A stretch of DNA of 64,000 nucleotides, taken from Streptomyces xanthii (GTDB lineage: Bacteria > Actinomycetota > Actinomycetes > Streptomycetales > Streptomycetaceae). The stretch's first letter is position 1; every line of letters starts with the position of its first letter. Location of the stretch: NCBI RefSeq assembly GCF_014621695.1, contig NZ_CP061281.1, positions 2,294,001 to 2,358,000 of the forward strand. Reading direction: 5' to 3'. The position numbers and the translations under genes are program-made. Shown in pieces: positions 56,908 to 64,000 of this stretch. The notes under the pieces were generated by a model. The model worked only from the letters and a program-made list of their open reading frames with translations. It had not been told where the DNA came from and did no database searches.

Positions 56908-58231
56908 GGGGCACCAAAGGTACGCGAGCGGAGATCGCCGTGCCGCCGCCCGGCTCGGACTCGACGGTGACGTCGCCGGCGAGGCGTTCGGCGCGGGCGC
57001 GCATGCCGTCGAGGCCGAAGCCGCCGCTGCCGGTCCGGGCGGGCAGGGTGAGCGGGTCGAAGCCGCGGCCGTCGTCGCGGACGTCGAGGGTGACCTCGCC
57101 GGCCATGAAGGAGAGGGTGACGCCGAGCCGGCCGGCGTGGGCGTGGCGGGCGGCGTTGGAGAGGGCCTCCTCGGTGATGCGCAGGAGGGTGGCCTCGATC
57201 TCCTCGTGCAGGGGCTGGGCGGTGCCGGTGAGGGTGAACTCGGCGCGCACGCCGGTGCGGGTGCCCCAGTCGGCGACGGTCTTCTTGAGCGCCTCGGGGA
57301 GGGTGGCGTCGGCGAGGGCGGCGGGGGCGAGGTTGTGGACGGAGCGGCGGGCCTCGCCGAGGCTGTGCCGGGCCAGGTCGCTGGCGCGGTCGAGGTGTTC
57401 GCGGGCGACGGCGAGGGTGGGGGCGCCGGCGACGACCTGGAGCTGGGCGATGATGCCGGTCAGCCCCTGGGCGATGGTGTCGTGGATCTCGGCGGCGAGC
57501 CGGCGGCGTTCGTCGGCGACGCCCGCCTCCCGTGCCTGGAGCAGGAGTTGGGCGTGCAGGGCGGCGTTCTCGTCGAGGGCCTGCTGGAGTGCCGCGTTGG
57601 TCCGGGCGAGTTCGTGGATGGTGCGGACCTGGACGCGGGCCCGCTCCTGCTCCTTCTCCTGGAGGTGTCCGGTGATGACGACGAAGGCCATGTTGGCGAC
57701 GATGAGCGCGCCGAACACGGACCAGCCGAGCGGTCCGCGGGGCGGCAGGCCGCCGCTCTGGGCGCCCGCCACGATGATCACGGAGGCGAGGATGCCGGGT
57801 TTCTGCTGGCGGCGCGGCAGCAGCCGGTCGGCGTCGTAGTAGCCGACGGCCGCGAAGAAGGCGAAGAACGGGTTGATGAGCGCGACGACGAAGCCGATCG
57901 CCCAGCGCACCCAGTAGAAGAGCGCGCTGACGGCGGACGGGCGCGGTACGGCCGGTTCGGTGAGGGTCCACCACACCTGGAGGGCGAGCGCGGTGACGAT
58001 GAGGCTGCCGGCGATCCACCACTGGGTGCGGTCCATGCCGATGACGTCGGAGGTGGCGGCGATCAGAACGGTGCCGATGGCGAGCAGGACGTACGCGCCG
58101 TAGCGGTGCACGACGCGCCAGGGGTCCTCGGCGGTGGCGACGGCGTCGGCGAGTTCGGCGGCGGTGCGCTCGGGCGCGGGTCCGTTGATCACTCGGTCAG
58201 TCTGCCTCCACGGGGCCTGCGGCACGGTCAC
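56897..58231 (-). CDS. membrane sensor histidine kinase (HisKA_3)
   Basis: A 444-residue NarL-class kinase. About five to six membrane helices (residues ~45-200) precede a coiled segment and the dimerisation box EIHDTIAQGLTGIIAQLQ with the phosphorylated His. The N-box NAARHAHAGR and the glycine box DDGRGFDPL complete the ATPase domain. Its GTG start overlaps the ABC permease stop. It probably senses an envelope or antibiotic signal and drives the exporter genes ahead of it. Confidence 0.93.
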   Translation of the reverse strand: MTVPQAPWRQTDRVINGPAPERTAAELADAVATAEDPWRVVHRYGAYVLLAIGTVLIAATSDVIGMDRTQWWIAGSLIVTALALQVWWTLTEPAVPRPSAVSALFYWVRWAIGFVVALINPFFAFFAAVGYYDADRLLPRRQQKPGILASVIIVAGAQSGGLPPRGPLGWSVFGALIVANMAFVVITGHLQEKEQERARVQVRTIHELARTNAALQQALDENAALHAQLLLQAREAGVADERRRLAAEIHDTIAQGLTGIIAQLQVVAGAPTLAVAREHLDRASDLARHSLGEARRSVHNLAPAALADATLPEALKKTVADWGTRTGVRAEFTLTGTAQPLHEEIEATLLRITEEALSNAARHAHAGRLGVTLSFMAGEVTLDVRDDGRGFDPLTLPARTGSGGFGLDGMRARAERLAGDVTVESEPGGGTAISARVPLVPHDQ

Positions 58232-58998
58232 TCCCAGCGGAACCAGCGGGCGGCCGCGGCGGACAGGGCCACCGCCCAGGCGGCGACGACGAGCAGGTGG
58301 ACGGTGCCGGGCCAGTGGCCGGCCGCGGCCTGGTCGAGGGCCTGCGCGGCGGCGCCGAACGGGGTCAGCTCGACGATGTGCGCCAGTGCGTCCGGCATCG
58401 ACTGCACCGGCAGCCAGACGCCCGCGGTGAACATGGACGGGAAGAACACGACGGTGCCGATGGCCGTGGAGATCTTCGTCGTGCCGGCGCGGGCGCAGAC
58501 GACGGCGCCGAGGGCGAGGGCGACGGCCACGGCGAGGACGAGGGCCAGCAGGTAGCCGAAGAGCTGGCGGGGCAGGGCCACGTCGAAGGCGAGGCGGCCG
58601 ACGGCGAGGCAGAGCGCGGCGGAGACGAGGACGGCGGCGCCGTGGATGCCCATCTGGGCGCCGATCAGCGCGGACGGCCGTACGGGCGTCGTCGACATGC
58701 GGCGCAGGATGCCGCGTTCGCGGTAGCCGGTGATGATCGGCGGCATCGACTGGAGGCCGCCCGCGATCATGCCGAGGAGCACGGTGACGGGGACGTAGGC
58801 GTCGACGAGCCGGATGCCGCCGAGGCTGTCGTCGGCCTCCCGGAAGGCGGGGATGGAGCCGAGGATCACGAGGAGGGCGACGGGGAAGAGGAGGATGCCG
58901 ACGAGGCTGCCGGGTTCGCGCCGGAAGAGGCGGAACTCGGCGGTGAGGACGGCGCGGCGGGCGGTCTGGGCCGGGGCGGCGAGGGTGACGGTGCTCAT
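58228..58998 (-). CDS. ABC-2 type transporter permease
   Basis: A 256-residue six-helix ABC-2 permease. The N-terminal amphipathic region precedes LVGILLFPVALLVILGSIP; the external loop and the late helix GTVVFFPSMFTAGVWLPVQ are typical of drug or lantibiotic exporters. It starts with the ATG at 58998, overlapping the ATPase stop (ATGA). The longer frame upstream overlaps the ATPase gene and is a shadow. Confidence 0.92.
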   Translation of the reverse strand: MSTVTLAAPAQTARRAVLTAEFRLFRREPGSLVGILLFPVALLVILGSIPAFREADDSLGGIRLVDAYVPVTVLLGMIAGGLQSMPPIITGYRERGILRRMSTTPVRPSALIGAQMGIHGAAVLVSAALCLAVGRLAFDVALPRQLFGYLLALVLAVAVALALGAVVCARAGTTKISTAIGTVVFFPSMFTAGVWLPVQSMPDALAHIVELTPFGAAAQALDQAAAGHWPGTVHLLVVAAWAVALSAAAARWFRWE

Positions 58999-59915
58999 GA
59001 CTGGCCGGCTCCTGTCAGGTCGAGGAACGCGTCGTCCAACGTGGCGTCGGAGACCCGGAGTTGGTGGGCGGTGACGTGCTGCCGGGCGAGCAGGGTGAGG
59101 AGCGCGTCGACGGTCGCCTCGCCGCCGGTGAGGGTGACGCGGCCGTCCTTGTGGGCGACGGAGGCGAGGGCGGGCAGGGCCGCGAGTTCGCGCTCGTCGA
59201 GCGGGGCGGAGGGGGTGAAGGAGATGACGATGGCTCCGGCGGCCTGCCGGATCAGTCCGTCGGGGGTGTCGAGCGCGGCGACCCGCCCCTGGTCGATGAC
59301 CGCGATGCGGTCGCAGAGGCGCTGTGCCTCCTCCATGAAGTGGGTGACGAGCAGGACGGTCACGCCGCTGTCGCGGACCTCCTCGATGAGCTGCCAGGTG
59401 TCGCGGCGCGAGCGCGGGTCGAGCCCGGTGGTGAGTTCGTCGAGGACGACGACGCGGGGGTTGCCGACGAGGGCGAGCGCGATGAACAGGCGCTGTTTCT
59501 GGCCGCCGCTCAGCCGGGCGAAGCGGGTGCCGAGCTTGTCGGTGAGCCGCAGCCGCTCGGCCAGCGGGCGCCAGTCCAGGGGGTCGGGGTAGAAGGAGGC
59601 GTACAGCTCCAGGGCCTCGCGCACGGTGAGCTTCGGCTGGATCTCGCTCTCCTGGAGCTGGGCGCCGAGGATGCGGGTGACCTGCTCGTGGTCGCGTACG
59701 GGGTCGAGGCCCGCGACCCGGACGGTGCCGGCGTCGGGGGTGCGCAGGCCCTCCACGCACTCGACGGTGGTGGTCTTGCCGGCGCCGTTCGGGCCGAGGA
59801 CGCCGAAGATCTCCCCCTCCTGGACACCGAACGAGACACCGTCGACGACGGCCCGCCCGGCGTACGTCTTGCGCAGCCCCGCGACCTCGATGAGTGGTGC
59901 ACTGGTGATCGTCAT
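58995..59915 (-). CDS. ABC transporter ATP-binding protein (ABC-2 exporter)
   Basis: A 306-residue ATPase. Walker A is GPNGAGKTTT, signature LSGGQKQRLF, Walker B VVVLDELTTGLDP, then a DrrA-like C-terminal domain (LPALASVAHKDGRVTLTGGE). It energises the adjoining permease and is the first gene of the four-gene operon. It is divergent from the heterodimeric exporter across a palindrome-bearing region. Confidence 0.94.
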   Translation of the reverse strand: MTITSAPLIEVAGLRKTYAGRAVVDGVSFGVQEGEIFGVLGPNGAGKTTTVECVEGLRTPDAGTVRVAGLDPVRDHEQVTRILGAQLQESEIQPKLTVREALELYASFYPDPLDWRPLAERLRLTDKLGTRFARLSGGQKQRLFIALALVGNPRVVVLDELTTGLDPRSRRDTWQLIEEVRDSGVTVLLVTHFMEEAQRLCDRIAVIDQGRVAALDTPDGLIRQAAGAIVISFTPSAPLDERELAALPALASVAHKDGRVTLTGGEATVDALLTLLARQHVTAHQLRVSDATLDDAFLDLTGAGQS

Positions 59916-59957
59916 GGCTTCAGCGTCCCGCGCGGGGGCCGGGCGCGGTATCGGCCG

Positions 59958-59993
59958 ACGCGCTCGAGCGCGTATCAGCCGATCGGTTGATAC
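59958..59993. promoter_or_regulatory. two adjoining palindromes in the divergent ABC promoter region
   Basis: ACGCGCTCGAGCGCGT (59958-59973) is a perfect 16-base palindrome. It overlaps by two bases GTATCAGCCGATCGGTTGATAC (59972-59993), a 22-base palindrome with one mismatched pair. GTATC also recurs upstream (59959 region). The site lies between two transporter operons and could bind the LuxR response regulator or an unlinked TetR repressor. Confidence 0.6.
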
Positions 59994-60078
59994 GGGTACG
60001 ACTCCGGGGCGCGGACCGGCCCGGGGGGCCGGAAAACCCGGTGAAAGATGTCAGTGGCGATCCGTAGTCTCACTCCTG

Positions 60079-61896
60079 ATGGCCACTTCACTTGCACCCA
60101 CCACGGATCCTGGACCGGCGACCGGAGGCGAACGGCGGTCGGCCGTGCGGGCGTTGCTGCGCCTGTGGCCGTACGTGCGGCCCGTGCGGGCGCGCTGGAC
60201 GGGGGCGGCGGTGGTGGCCGTCGTCGCCTCCTGTCTGGGGCTCGTGTTCCCGCTGGTGCTGAAGTGGATCGTGGACGGTCCGGTGGCCGACCGGGATCCG
60301 GGCGGGGTGTGGCTCGGGGCGGGGGTGCTGCTCGCGCTGGGTCTCGCGGAGGCGCTGCTGTTCGGGCTGCGGCGCTGGCTGGTGGCGCGGCCGCTGGCCG
60401 GGGTCGAGGCGGCGATGCGGGCCGATCTGTACCGGCATCTGCAGCGGCTTCCGGTGGCGTTCCACGACCGGTGGGCCTCGGGTCAGTTGCTGTCGCGCGC
60501 GACGACGGACCTGATGGTCGTGCGGATGTTCCTGGCCTTCCCGCTGACGTTCCTGATCGTCAACGGGGTGACGATCGTGGCGGGCCTCGCGCTGCTCGTC
60601 GTGCAGGACTGGGGGCTCGGTCTGGTGCTGCTCGCGCCGGCGGTCCCGCTGATCGCGGTCTGCTACCGGTTCGAGCACGGGTACGCGGACGCGTCGCGGC
60701 GGGCCCAGGACCAGGTCGGCGATCTGACCACGGTCGTCGAGGAGTCGGTGCTCGGCATCCGGATCATCAAGGGCTTCGGGCGGCACCGCAGCCAGGCCCG
60801 CGCCTTCCGCGACCTGTCGCGGACGCTGCGCGGCACGGAGCTGGTCAAGGCGCGGCTGCTCGCCGGGATCCTGGCGGTCATCACGCTCCTGCCGGAGGCG
60901 GCGCTCGGCGCGGCGCTCGTCCTGGGGACGGTGCAGGTCGCGGACGGCGGTCTGTCGGCGGGCACGCTGGTCGCGTTCCTGTCCACGGCGCTGGCGCTGC
61001 GCTGGCCGATCGAGTCGATCGGCTTCCTGCTGGCGATGAGCCAGGAGGCGGCGACGGCGACGCGGCGCTTCTTCGAGGTCATGGACGAACCGGAGGAGAC
61101 CGAGCCGGACGCGGTGGCCCCGGGGGCCGTCGCGGGCGGGGACGGGCTGCGCTTCGACGGCGTCGAGTTCCGCTACCCGGACGCGGAGGCGGGCTCCGTG
61201 CCGACGCTGCGCCGCGTCGACCTGCACATCCGCTCGGGCGAGACGATGGCGCTGGTCGGGGCGACCGGCAGCGGCAAGACGACGCTCACCGCGCTGGTGC
61301 CGCGCCTGTACGACGTGACGGGGGGCCGGATCACGCTCGACGGGCGGGACATCGCGGCGATGTCGCGCGCGGAGCTGCGCACGCTGGTGTCGATGGCGTT
61401 CGAGGAGCCCACGCTGTTCTCGGCGTCGGTCGCGGAGAACGTGCGGATGGGGGCTCCCGGCGCGGGGGACGCGGAGCTGGAGCGGGCGCTGGGCGTCGCG
61501 CAGGCGGACTTCGTGGCGCGGCTGCCGCAGGGTGCGGCGACCGAGGTCGGTGAGCAGGGTCTGAGTCTGTCGGGCGGGCAGCGCCAGCGTCTGGCGCTGG
61601 CCCGCTCGGTGGTGGGCGCCCCGCGCTTCCTGATCCTGGACGACCCGCTGTCGGCGCTCGACGTGCACACGGAGGCGGCGGTGGAGGCGGCCCTGCGCCG
61701 TGTCCTGGCCGACAGCACCGCCCTGGTGGTCGCGCACCGCCCGTCGACGGTCCTCCTCGCGGACCGCGTCGCTCTCCTCTCGGAGGGCCGGGTCACGGCG
61801 GTGGGCACGCACCACGAGCTCCTGCGCACGAACGCGGAGTACCGGCATCTGATGTCGGGGGACGACACGGACCCGGAAAGGGCGGCGCAGGCATGA
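60079..61896 (+). CDS. ABC exporter half-transporter A (degenerate nucleotide site)
   Basis: A 605-residue exporter with an N-terminal six-helix membrane domain (about residues 20-310) and a C-terminal ATPase. Walker A GATGSGKTT is near 394 and the signature LSGGQ near 497. Walker B is ILDDPLSALD near 519, where the catalytic glutamate is aspartate. With its partner it forms a heterodimeric exporter with one degenerate ATP site. The next gene overlaps it by four bases (ATGA). Likely a lipid or drug exporter. Confidence 0.93.
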   Translation: MATSLAPTTDPGPATGGERRSAVRALLRLWPYVRPVRARWTGAAVVAVVASCLGLVFPLVLKWIVDGPVADRDPGGVWLGAGVLLALGLAEALLFGLRRWLVARPLAGVEAAMRADLYRHLQRLPVAFHDRWASGQLLSRATTDLMVVRMFLAFPLTFLIVNGVTIVAGLALLVVQDWGLGLVLLAPAVPLIAVCYRFEHGYADASRRAQDQVGDLTTVVEESVLGIRIIKGFGRHRSQARAFRDLSRTLRGTELVKARLLAGILAVITLLPEAALGAALVLGTVQVADGGLSAGTLVAFLSTALALRWPIESIGFLLAMSQEAATATRRFFEVMDEPEETEPDAVAPGAVAGGDGLRFDGVEFRYPDAEAGSVPTLRRVDLHIRSGETMALVGATGSGKTTLTALVPRLYDVTGGRITLDGRDIAAMSRAELRTLVSMAFEEPTLFSASVAENVRMGAPGAGDAELERALGVAQADFVARLPQGAATEVGEQGLSLSGGQRQRLALARSVVGAPRFLILDDPLSALDVHTEAAVEAALRRVLADSTALVVAHRPSTVLLADRVALLSEGRVTAVGTHHELLRTNAEYRHLMSGDDTDPERAAQA

Positions 61897-63776
61897 CGAC
61901 GACCACAGGAAAGCCGGTCGAGGCCACGGGCCCGGACGACGAGCCGCATCCGCAGTCGCCGCCGGCCGCCGGTCCGCCGGCTCCCGGCGACCCGTTCGAC
62001 CAGGACGATCTCCCTACGCGCAAGGGCGCGACCGGCGCCCTGCTGCGGTCCTTGCTGCGGCCGCACCGGCGCGGGGTGTGGCTGACGGTGCTGGCGCTGC
62101 TGTTGCAGCAGGGCGCGGTGCAGTCGGGGCCGCTGCTCGTGGCGTACGCGATCGACCGGGCGGTGCCCGCGCTCCGCGACGACTCCTACGGGCCGCTGAT
62201 CGCGGTCGGGGTCGGGTTCCTGCTCGCGGCGTGCTGCTCGGCCGCGTTCCTGTACGCGTACATCCAGCTGTCGGCCCGGGTCAGTCAGGACGTGCTGCTC
62301 GATCTGCGCGGCCGGATCTTCCGGCACGCGCAGGCGCTGAGCGTCGACTTCCACGACCGGTACACCTCGGGCCGGGTCATCTCGCGGGCCACGACGGACG
62401 TCGAGTCGCTGCGCGAGCTGCTCAGCGAGGGCCTGCAGGAACTGGTCAACGTCATTCTGGCCTCCGTCTACATCACGGTGATGCTGCTCTGGCTCGACCT
62501 GGGCATCGGCGCGGTCGCGGCGGTCTCGTTCGTGCCGCTGTACGTGCTGATCCGGCTGTACCGGCGGCGGGCGGCGCGCGCGTACGGGGAGCGGTCCTCG
62601 GCGATCGCGGCGGTCATCGTGAAGTTCGTCGAGACGATGAACGGGGTCCGGCCGGTGCGGGCGTTCCGCCGCGAGGACGCGAACGACGCGGACTTCGGGC
62701 GGCTCAACCACCGGCACGAGCGGGCGAACGGCACGGCGATGCTGGAGATGGCCCGCTACGTCGTCGGCTCGCGGATCATCGCGAACACGGCGGTGGCCGG
62801 AATGGTCCTGTGGGGTGCCTACCGGGTGGCGGGCGGGACGCTCGCGCTGGGGGTGCTGGCGGCGGCGGTCCTGTTCGTGCGGCGGCTGTACGACCCGATC
62901 GACCGGCTCGCGATGTTCCTCAACTCGTACGAGTCCGCGGCGGCGTCACTGAAGAAGATCGCGGGGCTGCTGGAGCAGGTGCCGTCGGTGCCGGAGCCGG
63001 GCGCGCCGCGCGAGCTGCCGGAGCGGAGCGGTGAACTGCCGGGCCGGGACGTCGAGTTCCGGGACGTGTCGTTCGGGTACCGCACCGGTGGCGAGGTGCT
63101 GCCGCGCTTCGACCTGCGGATGCCGGCCGGGCAGACGGTCGCGGTCGTCGGTTCGACCGGCGCGGGCAAGTCGACCCTCGCGAAGCTCCTGGCCCGCTTC
63201 TACGATCCCTCGCACGGGCAGGTGCTGCTCGACGGGGTCGACCTGCGGGAGCTGTCCACGGCGGCGCTGCGGCGCGGGGTGGTGATGGTGACGCAGGAGG
63301 CGTTCCTGTTCTCCGGGACGGTCGCGGAGAACATCGCGATCGGGCGGCCCGAGGCGAGCCGGGAGGAGATCGAGCGGGCGGCGAAGGCGATCGGCGCGCA
63401 CGACTTCATCATGGCGCTGCCGGACGGGTACGACACGGACGTGCGCAAGCGCGGCGGGCGCATCTCGGCCGGTCAGCGGCAGTTGGTGGCGTTCGCGCGG
63501 GCGCTGCTCGCGGATCCGGCGGTGCTGATCCTGGACGAGGCGACGAGCTCGCTCGACATTCCCGGGGAGCGGGCGGTGCAGCGCGCGATGCGGACGGTGT
63601 TGCGTGGGCGCACCGCGGTGGTGATCGCGCACCGGCTCTCGACGGTGGAGATCGCGGACCGGGTTCTGGTGATGGCTCACGGCCGCGTGGTGGAGGACGG
63701 CCCGCCGTCCGAACTCATCTCCGGCACGGGCACGTTCGCGACGCTCCACCAGGCCTGGCGGGACAGCATCCACTGA
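61893..63776 (+). CDS. ABC exporter half-transporter B (canonical ATPase site)
   Basis: A 627-residue partner with an N-terminal low-complexity lead (about 45 residues), a six-helix membrane domain and an ATPase domain. Walker A GSTGAGKST is near 419, Walker B ILDEATSSLD near 546 keeps the catalytic glutamate, and the signature is ISAGQ near 523, a departure from LSGGQ. This complements the partner's degenerate Walker B, as in BmrC/BmrD-type and TM287/288 exporters. It is the last gene of the pair and is followed by repeat copy D. Confidence 0.93.
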   Translation: MTTTTGKPVEATGPDDEPHPQSPPAAGPPAPGDPFDQDDLPTRKGATGALLRSLLRPHRRGVWLTVLALLLQQGAVQSGPLLVAYAIDRAVPALRDDSYGPLIAVGVGFLLAACCSAAFLYAYIQLSARVSQDVLLDLRGRIFRHAQALSVDFHDRYTSGRVISRATTDVESLRELLSEGLQELVNVILASVYITVMLLWLDLGIGAVAAVSFVPLYVLIRLYRRRAARAYGERSSAIAAVIVKFVETMNGVRPVRAFRREDANDADFGRLNHRHERANGTAMLEMARYVVGSRIIANTAVAGMVLWGAYRVAGGTLALGVLAAAVLFVRRLYDPIDRLAMFLNSYESAAASLKKIAGLLEQVPSVPEPGAPRELPERSGELPGRDVEFRDVSFGYRTGGEVLPRFDLRMPAGQTVAVVGSTGAGKSTLAKLLARFYDPSHGQVLLDGVDLRELSTAALRRGVVMVTQEAFLFSGTVAENIAIGRPEASREEIERAAKAIGAHDFIMALPDGYDTDVRKRGGRISAGQRQLVAFARALLADPAVLILDEATSSLDIPGERAVQRAMRTVLRGRTAVVIAHRLSTVEIADRVLVMAHGRVVEDGPPSELISGTGTFATLHQAWRDSIH

Positions 63777-63845
63777 CCCTGGCGCGGGGGCCGACCCGAG
63801 GATCGACCCCGCCGTAGGGGCCGAGGATCGTCGCGGGGTGCTGCG

Positions 63846-63978
63846 CCGTCGTGGCTGGTCGCGCAGTTCCCCGCGCCCCTGATGGGCACACTCCGTGCGC
63901 CCCCAGGGGCCCGGGGCGGGGCTCCGGGTAGGTGCGCCCCGTCAGGGGCGCGGGGAACTGCGCGACCAGCCACGACGG
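63846..63978. repeat. dispersed inverted repeat, copy D (perfect 37-base arms)
   Basis: The left arm beginning CCGTCGTGGCTGGTCGCGC (63846-63882) is perfectly complementary over 37 bases to the right arm (63942-63978). The 59-base loop (63883-63941) lacks the GAAATGC hairpin of the other copies and holds GGGGCCCGGGGCGGGGCTCCGG-like sequence. It begins 69 bases after the exporter stop, so a terminator role is likely. Confidence 0.86.
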
Positions 63979-64000
63979 TGGCGCACCCGGCGACGAGAGC

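Overview
The window is high-GC actinobacterial chromosome, almost certainly Streptomyces. The signs are very strong G/C at third codon positions, GTG starts, frequent 4-base stop/start overlaps, a TTA (bldA-type) codon, WXG100-like proteins, mycothiol-type DinB-fold and LuxR/WYL regulators, and a gene order (gat genes, RmdB-like c-di-GMP protein, ligA, mnmA, gcvT-gcvH-glyA-sdaA, CabD-like EF-hand, glgX) that I recognise as conserved Streptomyces core. I see no rRNA, tRNA, IS element, integrase, CRISPR array or prophage.

Region 1 (1-10.6 kb), mostly minus strand: gatC-gatA-small protein-gatB for tRNA-dependent amidation, a cupin overlapping the region after a GGDEF/EAL membrane protein, NAD-dependent DNA ligase, a standalone MetE C-terminal module, an SDR, a LOG-family protein and a plus-strand DUF427 protein. 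Region 2 (10.6-13.6 kb) is an accessory-looking plus-strand cassette: a small TTA-codon protein, two tandem WXG100-like paralogues and a small membrane protein. Region 3 (13.6-21.7 kb): mnmA and a cysteine desulfurase (tRNA thiolation) around an Ami_2 amidase, then a FabR/DesT-like TetR gene diverging from a tiny membrane protein across two matching operators, a WYL regulator diverging from a mycothiol-type protein, a thioesterase and a TRIC-like channel.

Region 4 (21.8-31.2 kb): a complete oligopeptide ABC importer operon (permease, lipoprotein, permease, two ATPases), two SseB-like genes and a P-loop kinase-like protein. Region 5 (31.3-37.5 kb): a tandem glycine riboswitch in front of gcvT-gcvH-glyA, then sdaA. 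This is a glycine/serine catabolic block feeding one-carbon units and pyruvate. Aminopeptidase P lies opposite.

Region 6 (37.6-48.6 kb): two related TrmB/LuxR-type regulators, a DoxX-like protein, a GH25 lysozyme, a Rossmann-fold reductase, a very long secreted M4 protease, an EF-hand protein, a MerR regulator, a translationally coupled pair (variant polysaccharide deacetylase and YVTN-propeller lipoprotein) and an RsbW-like ATPase. Region 7 (48.8-64 kb): an enoyl-CoA hydratase, two paralogous L,D-transpeptidase lipoproteins, glgX, a VOC/AraC pair, a four-gene ABC-2 exporter plus two-component operon, and a divergent heterodimeric ABC exporter with one degenerate nucleotide site.

Four copies of a dispersed, cloverleaf-like inverted repeat (about 30.4, 49.7, 54.8 and 63.9 kb) each directly follow a stop codon. 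They are the most conspicuous non-coding structure. The other notable items are the paired operators, the deacetylase lacking the usual Asp-Asp motif behind two tiny leader ORFs, and the WXG100-like cassette.
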